Origin: Erythrobacter litoralis
GTDB lineage: Bacteria > Pseudomonadota > Alphaproteobacteria > Sphingomonadales > Sphingomonadaceae
NCBI RefSeq assembly: GCF_029760855.1
Contig: NZ_SOSI01000004.1
Coordinates: forward strand, 1-64,000
Direction of reading: 5' to 3'
Length of the DNA stretch: 64,000 nucleotides
Positions 52,513 to 62,475 of the stretch are shown here, piece by piece. Position 1 is the stretch's first letter; each line of letters starts with the position of its first letter. Made by a program: the position numbers and the translations under genes. The notes beneath the pieces were generated by a model. The model was not told where the DNA came from and did no database searches. It was given only the letters and a program-made list of their open reading frames with translations.

Positions 52513-53326
52513 CCTCGCGCTGCGGGAAGGGGATGGTGATGCCGACATCGTCGAAGCGGGCCTTGGCCTTCTCCGTCAGGTCCCACGACAGCGCGAGATA
52601 ATCGCCGGTCGCGCACCAGCAGCGAAGTCCGATGCCGACCGAACTGTCGTCGAGCGAACTGACGAAGGCCTGCGGGGCGGGATCGTCCAGCACGCGCTCA
52701 TCCGCCGCAGCCAGCGCCAGCAATTCCTCGCGCGCCTGAGCCATGCTGTCATCGTAGCCGATGCCGACGATCAGTTCGAACCGGCGGGTCGGATGGCGAT
52801 TGAGATTGACGATCGCCTGGTTCCACAATTCGGAATTGGGCACCATCACGAACAAACCGTCGAACTGCTTCAGTTCGGTGGTGAACAGGCCGATCTGCTG
52901 CACCGTCCCCGTGATCGATCCGGCCGTAATGCCCTCGCCGATACGGAACGGACGCTGCACCAGGATCATCACGCCCGAAGCGACATTGCTCAACGTGCCC
53001 TGCAGGGCGAGCCCGACCGCCAGTGCCAGCCCGCCGAGCGCGGCCAGAATACTTGTCGTCTGCACCCCGAACTGCGCCAGCACAGTGACGATGACCAGCG
53101 CCCACAGCGAATATTTTACCAGGTTGGAGAGGAAGGTGCTGACCGTCGGATCGAACTTCGGATGGCGGGTCAATGCCCGGTCGACCAGACCCGAAACGAT
53201 CTTCGCCACCAGCAGCCCGATAATTAGCACGGCGAAAGCGCCAGCGATCTCGACGATGTTGTTCTTCACCCATAACAGGGCCTGTTCGGGTATCGATAGG
53301 TTGGCGAAGGTGTTGCCGCTTGCCAT
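52493..53326 (-). CDS. Small-conductance mechanosensitive channel (MscS family)
   Basis: A 277-residue protein of minimal MscS size. Three N-terminal helices (IVEIAGAFAVLIIGLLVAKIVSG, KYSLWALVIVTVLAQFG, and the pore helix TSILAALGGLALAVGLALQGTLSNVASGVMILVQRPF with the conserved GLALQG glycine/alanine packing) lead to the beta domain (FRIGEGITAG, GLFTTELKQFDGLFVMVPNSELWNQAIVN). Releases solutes on osmotic down-shock. The ATG at 53326 sets the first helix at the right distance; 65 further upstream codons are rejected. Confidence 0.93.
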   Translation of the reverse strand: MASGNTFANLSIPEQALLWVKNNIVEIAGAFAVLIIGLLVAKIVSGLVDRALTRHPKFDPTVSTFLSNLVKYSLWALVIVTVLAQFGVQTTSILAALGGLALAVGLALQGTLSNVASGVMILVQRPFRIGEGITAGSITGTVQQIGLFTTELKQFDGLFVMVPNSELWNQAIVNLNRHPTRRFELIVGIGYDDSMAQAREELLALAAADERVLDDPAPQAFVSSLDDSSVGIGLRCWCATGDYLALSWDLTEKAKARFDDVGITIPFPQREVTQRSA

Positions 53327-53446
53327 AGAGCGCTGATCCTCGTGGTACGAATGGCGGATTTCGGCGGCTCTTAGCGGTTCGAACCCAGTCTGGCCACCCT
53401 CGCGCACGCTTCGAGGAACACCGACAATTTTTTCGCATCGCCCCCG

Positions 53447-53475
53447 TTGACTCGGCATTGCCGCATTCACATATG
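53447..53475 (+). promoter_or_regulatory. Candidate sigma-70-type promoter of groES-groEL
   Basis: TTGACT at 53447-53452, a 17-base spacer, and CATATG at 53470-53475. The expected start site would be about 7 bases on, directly at the CIRCE operator. The -35 is good, the -10 weak. Confidence 0.6.
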
Positions 53476-53482
53476 CGCCGCG

Positions 53483-53508
53483 CTGGCACTCTCGATCGGG
53501 AGTGCCAA
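53483..53508 (+). promoter_or_regulatory. CIRCE operator (HrcA site) of groES-groEL
   Basis: CTGGCACTC and GAGTGCCAA are inverted, matching CIRCE arms TTAGCACTC and GAGTGCTAA with an A-to-G change in the third position (mirrored on the other side). The spacer is 8 bases (TCGATCGG) instead of the usual 9. It lies 37 bases before the groES ATG. Confidence 0.85.
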
Positions 53509-53544
53509 GTTCATCATTCACACCTTATTCGAAGAGGTTCAAAC

Positions 53545-53832
53545 ATGGCATTTCGTCCGCTGCACGACCGCGTGCTGGTCCGTCGCATCGAAGCCGAGGA
53601 AAAGACCGCCGGCGGGATCATCATCCCCGACAGCGCCAAGGAAAAGCCGAGCGAAGGCGAAATCGTCGCCGTCGGTTCGGGCGCGCGTTCGGAAGACGGC
53701 AAGGTCACCCCGATGGATGTCAAAGAGGGCGACCGCGTCCTGTTCGGCAAATGGTCGGGCACCGAAGTCAAGGTCGACGGAGAAGACCTGCTCATCATGA
53801 AGGAAAGCGACATCATGGGTGTGATCGGCTGA
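53545..53832 (+). CDS. groS: Co-chaperonin GroES
   Basis: A 95-residue Gro[46 protein letters not shown], mobile-loop region with [11 protein letters not shown], then [36 protein letters not shown]. Complete family length. Follows a CIRCE operator and precedes groL by 53 bases, forming the classical heat-shock pair. Confidence 0.98.
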   Translation: MAFRPLHDRVLVRRIEAEEKTAGGIIIPDSAKEKPSEGEIVAVGSGARSEDGKVTPMDVKEGDRVLFGKWSGTEVKVDGEDLLIMKESDIMGVIG

Positions 53833-53846
53833 GCCGACACCTCTGA

Positions 53847-55541
<1,695 letters not shown>

Positions 55542-55570
55542 GCCTCACCCGTTCCTCTGCGAACAATAAG

Positions 55571-55603
55571 AAGCCCGGCGGGAGCGATCCTGCCGGGCTT
55601 TTT
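55571..55603 (+). terminator. Rho-independent terminator of groES-groEL
   Basis: AAGCCCGGC and GCCGGGCTT pair over 9 bp (extended by mismatched inner bases) around GGGAGCGATCCT and run into TTTTT. It is 30 bases after the groL stop. Confidence 0.9.
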
Positions 55604-55614
55604 CGTATCTTTGG

Positions 55615-56358
55615 TCAGTCCGTAAGCGCAGCGGCGAGAAGATCGGCTATTCGCCTCACCCCGGCCTCGTCTGCCAGACAGTCCTGCCGGACCTCGATCT
55701 CGATATAGGGCAGATCGCGCGGATAGGCGTGGCGCGGCACGGTGTAGTCGGTTTCGTCCATGTCGTACGGTTCGTTGTCGCCGACGTGCAGGCCTTCGAC
55801 GTCGCGCAATCTCTCCAGAACCTTCAGCGCCAGCGCATCCTCGCGCCCGTCATGCAGAATGCCGATTTCCCACGGCCGGTCCCCGCCGTTCATGCTGGGT
55901 GTGAAGCTGTGCAGGGAGATCAGCGCGGTGCTCGCACCGTAGAAACGCCGCGCTTCCAGTGCCTGCTCGATCGCTAGGTGATAGGGTTCGAAGATCTCAT
56001 CGAGCCGCTGTTGCCGCGCCCCGTCCGACAGATCGGTATTGGCGGGGACCTTGGTCCCATCACTCTCGGCTGCGGCCCAGCTAGGGTCGTCGGGATGGCG
56101 GTTGCAGTCGCACACCAGCCGCGAGAAATGCTGCGCGAGGAACGGCGCCTGCAAACGCTCGCCAAGGACCAGCCCGAGCTCCCGCGCGCCGAGATCGACT
56201 GCGATGTGCCGCCCCCGGTCTTCCTCGCTCAAACCCATATCGCCAAGCGACGCCGGGATCGCCCGCCCGGCGTGATCGCCGATCAGCAGGAACGGGCTGC
56301 GGGTGATCTCGATACCGTTGGTGCGGACCGGATCGCCGTCTTGTTCGTTAAGCAGCAT
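55615..56358 (-). CDS. N-formylglutamate amidohydrolase family protein
   Basis: A 247-residue FGase-fold hydrolase. It shows PFLLIGDHAGRAIPASLGDMGL, HIAVDLGARELGLVLGERL, the metal-site region RLVCDCNRHPDDPS, ISLHSFTPSMNGGDRPWEIGILHDGRE and the C-terminal YIEIEVRQDCLADE. Homologues include HutG, which releases glutamate from N-formylglutamate in histidine breakdown, but no other hut gene is near, so the substrate may differ. The ATG at 56358 precedes the conserved GDP..ITRSPFLL; the frame is open far upstream but not conserved-looking. Confidence 0.88.
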   Translation of the reverse strand: MLLNEQDGDPVRTNGIEITRSPFLLIGDHAGRAIPASLGDMGLSEEDRGRHIAVDLGARELGLVLGERLQAPFLAQHFSRLVCDCNRHPDDPSWAAAESDGTKVPANTDLSDGARQQRLDEIFEPYHLAIEQALEARRFYGASTALISLHSFTPSMNGGDRPWEIGILHDGREDALALKVLERLRDVEGLHVGDNEPYDMDETDYTVPRHAYPRDLPYIEIEVRQDCLADEAGVRRIADLLAAALTD

Positions 56359-56412
56359 GTGATTTCGTCCAAATAACTGAAAAGGGTCGCTCGCGCGCCG
56401 CAGCGCACCGTC

Positions 56413-57330
56413 ATGCCCACCGTATCGATCAACCATGTCACCCGCTACCGCTATCGCCGCGACGTGGCGTTCGGCGAACATCGCATCCTCGTGCGTCCGC
56501 GCGAAAGCTACGACCAGCGCGTGCTGGAAGCGTCGCTGGAAATAACGCCCGAACCGCTCGCCCTGCGTTGGCTGCAGGATGTCTTCGGCAACGCCGTCGC
56601 CGTCGCCACCTTCGATGAGCGCGCGGACGAACTGGAAGTGCGCGGCACGGCGGAGGTCGAACATCTGCCGCTGGCGGAAGAGGATATCGCGGTCGAGGAG
56701 TACGCCGCAACCTATCCCTTCACCTATTCGGCGGAGGACATGCCCGACCTGTTGCGGTCGATCGAACGGGAATACGCCGATAGCGGCCGCACGATCGATG
56801 CCTGGGCGCGTGGGTTCGTAGGCGAAGGGCAGACCGGCACGCTCGACCTGCTGCGCCGCATGACGCAGACGATCCATACCGAGTTCGAGTACGAACCCCG
56901 TTACGACAAGGGCATTCAGGACCCGCTCGATACCCTCGCGCTGAAGAAGGGCACCTGCCGCGATTACGCGGTCCTAATGATGGACGCGGTAAGGGCGCTG
57001 GGTTTCGCGGCTCGCTTCGTTTCGGGCTATCTCTATCAACCGGACAATGAGCGCGCGCGGATCGGCGGGCATTCGACCCATGCCTGGCTGCGCGTGTTCC
57101 TTCCGGGCTCGGGCTGGATCGAGTTCGACCCTACCAATGGTATCGTCGGCAATCGCGGGCTGATCCGCGTCGCCGTCGCACGCGATCCCGTGCAGGCCAT
57201 CCCCCTATCCGGCACGTGGGTCGGCATGAAAGGCAGCCACATCGATATGGAAGTCGACGTACGCATCAAGCAGCTCGATCTCAGCACCAGCCACCCCCCG
57301 CAGCCGGCAAAGGAACCCGCATCATGCTGA
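56413..57330 (+). CDS. Transglutaminase-like protein, first of a pair
   Basis: A 305-residue protein with an N-terminal transglutaminase-associated beta domain (TVSINHVTRYRYRRDVAFGEHRILVRPRESYDQRVLEASLEI) and a papain-fold transglutaminase-like core with the catalytic Cys in KKGTCRDYAVLMM, His in GGHSTHAWLRV and Asp in WIEFDPTNG. These are cysteine peptidases or amidases more often than real crosslinkers; role unknown. It overlaps the second gene by 7 bases. Confidence 0.9.
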   Translation: MPTVSINHVTRYRYRRDVAFGEHRILVRPRESYDQRVLEASLEITPEPLALRWLQDVFGNAVAVATFDERADELEVRGTAEVEHLPLAEEDIAVEEYAATYPFTYSAEDMPDLLRSIEREYADSGRTIDAWARGFVGEGQTGTLDLLRRMTQTIHTEFEYEPRYDKGIQDPLDTLALKKGTCRDYAVLMMDAVRALGFAARFVSGYLYQPDNERARIGGHSTHAWLRVFLPGSGWIEFDPTNGIVGNRGLIRVAVARDPVQAIPLSGTWVGMKGSHIDMEVDVRIKQLDLSTSHPPQPAKEPASC

Positions 57331-58184
57331 TCCGCACCGGATACGATTTGCGCTTCGAATGCGACGTGCCCGTCCCCATGCTGGCGCTGCTCAATGTCAG
57401 GCCGGAGCGGCAAAGCGACTTGCGCACGCCTGAAATGCTGAAGACCGATCCGCCGATCCCGGTGCATCAATATATCGACCATTTCGGTAACGTTTGCAGC
57501 CGCTTCGTCGTGCCCGAAGGCGGCGTCACCCTGTCGGCGGATTTCGTGATCGAGGACAGCGGCGAACCCGATCCGGTGGCGGAGGATGCCGCGCAGGTAC
57601 CGATCGAGGACCTGCCCGACGACGTCATGCAGTTCCTTCTCAACTCCCGCTATTGCGAGGTCAGCAAGCTGATCGACCAGGCTTGGAATGTCGCGAAGGA
57701 TCATCCGCCCGGCTGGGCGCGGGTACAGGCGCTGGTCACTGCCGCGCATGAACGGATCGAGTTCGATTACATGAAGGCGAGCACCGAGCACAGTGCGGCC
57801 TCGGTCTTCGATCAGCGCTTCGGCGTATGTCGCGACTTTGCGCATCTCGCGATTACGTTATGCCGCGCGGCGAACATTCCGGCGCGCTACTGCACCGGCT
57901 ATCTCGGCGATCTCGGAATCGAACCGGTGGACTATCCGATGGATTTCTCCGCTTGGTTCGAAGCGTATCTGGGCGGGAAATGGTATACCTTCGACGCGCG
58001 CCACAATACGCCGCGGATCGGCCGGATAGTGATGGCACGCGGGCGGGATGCGACCGATGCGGCGCTCACCACGCAATTCGGCGCGGCGACGCTCGCAAAG
58101 TTCCACGTCCATACCGACGAGGTGGCGGACACCGACCTTTCGCGTCCGCCGGAAGAAACCGCCCTGCCACAGTCGGCCCGTTAG
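57324..58184 (+). CDS. Transglutaminase-like protein, second of a pair
   Basis: A 286-residue paralogue of the preceding protein with a different N-terminal domain (IRTGYDLRFECDVPVPMLALLNVRPERQSDL). The core is complete: Cys in GVCRDFAHLAITLCRA, then WFEAYLGGKWYTFDARHNTPRIGRI with the Asp; the His of the triad is probably in SAWFEAY-adjacent position replaced, since no HAW is seen there. I therefore cannot claim full catalytic competence. The ATG overlaps the upstream stop; the 3' end overlaps the convergent EEP gene by 4 bases. Confidence 0.85.
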   Translation: MLIRTGYDLRFECDVPVPMLALLNVRPERQSDLRTPEMLKTDPPIPVHQYIDHFGNVCSRFVVPEGGVTLSADFVIEDSGEPDPVAEDAAQVPIEDLPDDVMQFLLNSRYCEVSKLIDQAWNVAKDHPPGWARVQALVTAAHERIEFDYMKASTEHSAASVFDQRFGVCRDFAHLAITLCRAANIPARYCTGYLGDLGIEPVDYPMDFSAWFEAYLGGKWYTFDARHNTPRIGRIVMARGRDATDAALTTQFGAATLAKFHVHTDEVADTDLSRPPEETALPQSAR

Positions 58185-59158
58185 GACGCGGGCGTGTCCA
58201 CGCACACGGTCGCAATCAGCGGCAAGTGATCGGAGCCGACATCCGGCCCGCGTTCGAATTTCGAAACGTGGACGCCGCTGCGGACCAGCAATTGGTCGAG
58301 CGGCCAGCCTGCCAGCGTGTACGGCACCGGAAACGTCGCGAAAGTCCCCCGGCCCGCCCGCGGATCCAGGAAGTCGCCTTCCTCGCGGAAGCGAGTGGTC
58401 GTGCGCGACCATGGAACGTCGTTGAAGTCCCCGATCACCAGCACGTTCTCCAGCCCGTCCGGTGTGCGCGAACCTGCGCGGGCGATGTTCTCATCGCGGC
58501 TCTCGCTGCTCTCTCCGGGGCGCGGCGGGCGCGGGTGCAGGCCAACCAGTTCGAACCGTGCATCGTTCGGCATGCGTAGGGTGGCGTAAAGCGTCGGCGT
58601 ATTCGCGCTGGTATTGGCGACCATGCTCGCATTCTCCACGGCAAGGCGGGTAGCGAAGATCTTTCCGTAGCGATTCTCAAGCGGCATCGTCCGCATGTTC
58701 GGATAGCGCGCCAGTTCCGGCTGCAGCGCCGTCAGCCAGTCCCGATTGGTCTCGGTCAGGAACAGGATGTCGGGATCGACGTCGCGGATCAGCGCCGCGG
58801 TCCGGTCGTATTGGTCGTTCGCCTGCTTCACGTTGAACGACAGGACCCGAACGCAAGCTTCCTCTTCCGCCGGAGTTAGCGCGAGCGTCGTGGGCGCGAA
58901 CAGGGAATAGGGCCAGATGCGAACGAAATTCACCAGCGCCGCAGTGCCGAACAGGCCGATCGCCAGCCACTTCCCCCGCCCCGCAAAGAACAGTGCCAGC
59001 ACGCCGAGCAGCGCCGCGAGATAAATCGATGGTTCGCGCACGAAATCGAGCACACGCACGAGCCCGCGGTTGGTCGGCCATAACGATACCAGCGCGAGCG
59101 CCGTCATAACGAGGCCGAGCGCGACGAACGCCCAGCCTCTCCACCCGAATGTCTTCAT
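58181..59158 (-). CDS. Endonuclease/exonuclease/phosphatase family protein with membrane helices
   Basis: A 325-residue protein. The first about 100 residues hold three hydrophobic helices (FVALGLVMTALALVSLW, PSIYLAALLGVLALFFAG, WLAIGLFGTAALVNFVRIW). The rest is an EEP domain: RVLSFNVKQANDQYDRTAALIRDVDPDILFLTETN, LVGLHPRPPRPGES, VLVIGDFNDVPWSRTT, and GSDHLPLIATV at the end, with the GDFND and SDHLPL motifs that hold the metal and catalytic histidine. It probably faces outward as an envelope nuclease or phosphodiesterase; substrate unknown. Confidence 0.9.
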   Translation of the reverse strand: MKTFGWRGWAFVALGLVMTALALVSLWPTNRGLVRVLDFVREPSIYLAALLGVLALFFAGRGKWLAIGLFGTAALVNFVRIWPYSLFAPTTLALTPAEEEACVRVLSFNVKQANDQYDRTAALIRDVDPDILFLTETNRDWLTALQPELARYPNMRTMPLENRYGKIFATRLAVENASMVANTSANTPTLYATLRMPNDARFELVGLHPRPPRPGESSESRDENIARAGSRTPDGLENVLVIGDFNDVPWSRTTTRFREEGDFLDPRAGRGTFATFPVPYTLAGWPLDQLLVRSGVHVSKFERGPDVGSDHLPLIATVCVDTPAS

Positions 59159-59196
59159 CTGCGGCCCCCTTTTCGCAAGGCCGCGGATGTGCAGCC

Positions 59197-61443
59197 TTAG
59201 CCGCCCTTGCGGCTCGCCTCCGCCGCGTCAACCGCAGCTTGCGGCCAGGTTACCTGCGTCTGGGTCTGCGGGTTCAGCACGTCGCCCGGATATTGGGCCT
59301 GTTTGGCAGCCTCGATTTCCTCGGCGGTAAGGAACTCGCTCGGCTCCAGTGCGAAAACGTCGAGCCCACGGCTGATCTCGGTCGCGTAGATATGGCCGTT
59401 ATACCAGTAGGCCGACCAGTAGCCGCCGGTCACGAGTTGGTCCTCATCCACCGGGCCGCGGTCGAAATAGGCGATTTCGACCGGGTTCTTCGCATCGGTA
59501 AAATCGATCACCGAAATGCCGCCCTGATACCACGCCTGCACGAAGATATCGCGGCCCGGCACCGGGATGATCGAGCCGTTATGCGCGACGCAATTCTCCT
59601 TGTCCGTCTGCGGCGCGGGCATCTTGTAGAGGCTGGCATAATCGAGTTTGCCGTCCTTCAGTTCGTAGATCGCGTCCGCGCCCCAATCCATCGGATCGCC
59701 GGCTTGGCACCGCGGTCTTCCGCCGCCGCCCCACTCGTCGGTGAAGAGCACTTTCGTGCCGTCATTGTTGAACGTGGCGGAATGCCAGTAGGCAAAACCG
59801 GTTTCGGTTACGTCATCGATCCGCGTCGGGTTGAGCGGATCGGAAATGTCGAGAATGATACCGTTCCCCGAACATGCACCGGCGGCAATGTTCTTCGCGG
59901 GGAAGACGGTGATGTCGTGGCAGTGATCGGTGATACGGGTGTCCTGCGTACCCTCGCCGTGGTCTCCGCCGAGCCAGAGCCCCGCAATCCGTTCGTCTTC
60001 GGCAAATACGCGGGCCGACGAAGTGATCCGCGAAGCGCCGGGATTGGCAACCGGCACCTCGATCACGTCGATGCTGAACAGCGCGGTGTTGTCGCCGCCT
60101 GTTTCGAAGCAGCCCGCAAGCTCCTCGTTCGGGCGGACATAGGACGTACCCGAATTATAGACGACGACCCGGTCCGCATCCGCGCTTACGATCGAGTGCG
60201 TGTGGCTGCCCCGGCATGTCTGCACCTGACCAACCTGAACCGGGCGCGCGATATCGGAAATATCGAAGATGCGAAGTCCGCGGAACCGTTCGTCGCTGAC
60301 CCGCTCTGCCACTCCGCCAAGGCCGCAATCGACCCGGGCACGGCTGTCCTGCACGCTCATGAAGAGAAGATTGCCGACGATCGAAACATCGCCCTGCCCG
60401 CCCGGACAGACGACGGAGCTGACAAGCGAGGGCATACCGTCTTCGCCGAGACGATAGGCATTGAAGCCATGGTAATTGCCCGCCACCATCATATCGCCGG
60501 AAAATGCCATGTCCGTATTGGCAAAGCTGAGGAGCGACGAGCGCTGGCCGAACCGATCCTGATCGTCCTCATCACCTTCCGGCTCGGTCGAACCTTCGGC
60601 ATCGACGCGCTCGCCGTCCGCGGCAGCATCTTCGCCCGCATCCTTATTCTCGAGTGCCGGCTGCAATTGCGCGGGGTTCTGGGGGTCGAAGAAACCGGTC
60701 GGCTTCGGCAGCGCCGCAATGAGGCGCATATTGCTGATCGCCTCGCCTGCATCGCGGAAGCCTGCCGCCAAACCGACGCGCGGATCGCCGGAAAGCCCGG
60801 CCAACAGCACGTTCATCCGTTCGATCTCGGTTTCCTGATCGTTTACGATATCGTTGGTGAACTCGAACATGACCGGATCGTAGGCGCTGCCCGGTTGACG
60901 ATGGAGATCCTGAACCATTTCGATCGCGCCCTGATGATGGCGGATCATCAGATTGAGGAACATGCGGTCGAATTCGGCACCGTCGGCATCGGCCAGTGCA
61001 GCCATCTGTTCGGGGCTCGCCATGCCCATCATGTCCATGTGCTCGGCATGGTTCATGCCCGCATGGTGCTGCATGCCGCCCATGCCCTGCATCGCAATCG
61101 GCTCACCCCGGCTCTCGAGCCACTCGGTCATGAACGCGATCTCGTCGGCCTGCGAACCATCGATCCGGTCCGCGATCGCACGGATCTGTTCGTTGCTGGT
61201 TCGCTGATCGACCAGCGCCGCCATCTCAACCGCCTGGCCATGATGGACGATCATGCCCTGCATGAACGAGACGTCGGCCGGCGAGTACCGCGTATCTGAC
61301 AGGGCAATCGCTTCGTCCGCGCCGATCACCTTGGATTGCGCACCGGGCGCCCCCGGCAGAACGATGGACGCTTCCTGTGCCAGGGCCGGAACCGATGCGG
61401 ATAGAAGGAGGCTGCAAGCGAGCGCACGAAGCGGATGTGTCAT
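59197..61443 (-). CDS. DUF305 domain fused to a LVIVD-repeat protein
   Basis: A 748-residue secreted protein (signal peptide ending ALAQ near residue 23). Residues about 40-240 form a DUF305 domain, with two histidine motifs HHGQAVEM (67-74) and HHQGAIEM (169-176). Between them a Met/His cluster lies at about 118-141. Residues from about 310 are LVIVD-type repeats, a beta-propeller (GLRIFDISDIARPVQVGQVQTC, GIILDISDPLNPTRIDDV, GISVIDFTDAKNPVEIAYFD). DUF305 proteins are often near copper-resistance genes; copper binding here is inference. The ATG at 61443 has GGGGATC upstream. Confidence 0.85.
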   Translation of the reverse strand: MTHPLRALACSLLLSASVPALAQEASIVLPGAPGAQSKVIGADEAIALSDTRYSPADVSFMQGMIVHHGQAVEMAALVDQRTSNEQIRAIADRIDGSQADEIAFMTEWLESRGEPIAMQGMGGMQHHAGMNHAEHMDMMGMASPEQMAALADADGAEFDRMFLNLMIRHHQGAIEMVQDLHRQPGSAYDPVMFEFTNDIVNDQETEIERMNVLLAGLSGDPRVGLAAGFRDAGEAISNMRLIAALPKPTGFFDPQNPAQLQPALENKDAGEDAAADGERVDAEGSTEPEGDEDDQDRFGQRSSLLSFANTDMAFSGDMMVAGNYHGFNAYRLGEDGMPSLVSSVVCPGGQGDVSIVGNLLFMSVQDSRARVDCGLGGVAERVSDERFRGLRIFDISDIARPVQVGQVQTCRGSHTHSIVSADADRVVVYNSGTSYVRPNEELAGCFETGGDNTALFSIDVIEVPVANPGASRITSSARVFAEDERIAGLWLGGDHGEGTQDTRITDHCHDITVFPAKNIAAGACSGNGIILDISDPLNPTRIDDVTETGFAYWHSATFNNDGTKVLFTDEWGGGGRPRCQAGDPMDWGADAIYELKDGKLDYASLYKMPAPQTDKENCVAHNGSIIPVPGRDIFVQAWYQGGISVIDFTDAKNPVEIAYFDRGPVDEDQLVTGGYWSAYWYNGHIYATEISRGLDVFALEPSEFLTAEEIEAAKQAQYPGDVLNPQTQTQVTWPQAAVDAAEASRKGG

Positions 61444-61615
61444 GATGTCGATCCCCGAATAATTTCGTGTCATAGCAAGGCCCGCAGAGGCGGCGGGTCA
61501 AGGGAATTCTCTACGAACGGCCGTCATTGTCGCACCAAGGAGGCTACTTCGCTTGCAATCGGCCACCATTCCCGATTTCACTGCAGAAGCAGCCAATTCG
61601 TCGAAGGATCACGAG

Positions 61616-62401
61616 ATGAGCGAATTCGAAACTATCAAAGCCTCGCGCGATAACGCCGTTCTCACGGTTACGCTGAACCGTCCCGAGCGGCTTAATGCCT
61701 GCCCGCCGCAAATGGCCGAGGAACTGTTCGCCGCCGTCACCGATCTCGGCGATGCGCGGGCCGTTCTCCTGAAGGGCGAAGGGCGCGCGTTCTGCTCGGG
61801 TGCCGATCTCGCGAGCAATGCGCGAAGCACGCAAACCGGCGGCGAACGCGCGAAAGCCTCGCTCAGCCGGTACTACAACCCACTGATACAGGCGTTGACA
61901 AACCTTCCGGTTCCTGTGGTCGCGCAAGTCCAGGGGCCGGCGGCGGGCGTGGGCTGTTCGATTGCGCTAACGGCGGACTTCGTCATCGCCGGAAAGAGCG
62001 GCTACTTTCTTCAGGCCTTCGTCAATATCGGGCTTGTTCCCGATGGCGGATCGAGCTGGATGCTGCCGCGCCTCATCGGCAGCGCGCAGGCGGCACGGAT
62101 GATGATGCTGGGCGAGAAGGTTCATGCGGAAGAGGCCGAGCGGATCGGTCTGATCTATCGCTGCGTCGAGGACGACGCACTCGAAAGCGATGCACGCGCC
62201 TTGGCCGAACGGCTGGCGAACGGCCCTACGGTCGCGCTCGGCGCAATGAAGCAGGTCATGCGGCAGGGTCTGCAAGCCGACCTTGCGACCACGCTGTCCG
62301 CAGAAGCCGAAGCGCAGCGGCAGGCCGGCAATACCCAGGATGCTGCGGAGGGTGCCATGGCCTTTCTTCAGAAACGCAAAGCCGAATTCAAAGGCGCCTG
62401 A
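61616..62401 (+). CDS. Enoyl-CoA hydratase/isomerase family protein
   Basis: A 261-residue crotonase-fold protein. The oxyanion-hole regions are FCSGADLASNAR and AQVQGPAAGVGCSIALTADFVIAGKSGYF, and the helix ending GSAQAARMMMLGEKVHAEEAERIGLIYRCV is typical. One catalytic glutamate position is replaced: the usual E near residue 115 falls in a GPAAGVG loop, while VPDGGSSW holds an Asp where the second glutamate (E-x-G) is often found. So it is probably an isomerase or hydratase variant. The ATG follows a weak site (ATCACGAG). Confidence 0.85.
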   Translation: MSEFETIKASRDNAVLTVTLNRPERLNACPPQMAEELFAAVTDLGDARAVLLKGEGRAFCSGADLASNARSTQTGGERAKASLSRYYNPLIQALTNLPVPVVAQVQGPAAGVGCSIALTADFVIAGKSGYFLQAFVNIGLVPDGGSSWMLPRLIGSAQAARMMMLGEKVHAEEAERIGLIYRCVEDDALESDARALAERLANGPTVALGAMKQVMRQGLQADLATTLSAEAEAQRQAGNTQDAAEGAMAFLQKRKAEFKGA

Positions 62402-62475
62402 CCACCAGCCCATTGATTTTATGTTAGCGCTCTCATACGAGATCCCGAAAGAGCGGGATCCGCCGGGAGGATTGC

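Noticed and set aside
59149..61299. Open frame of about 716 codons antisense to the DUF305-LVIVD gene
   Set aside because: Shadow of the real gene on the minus strand, with no signature or start context.
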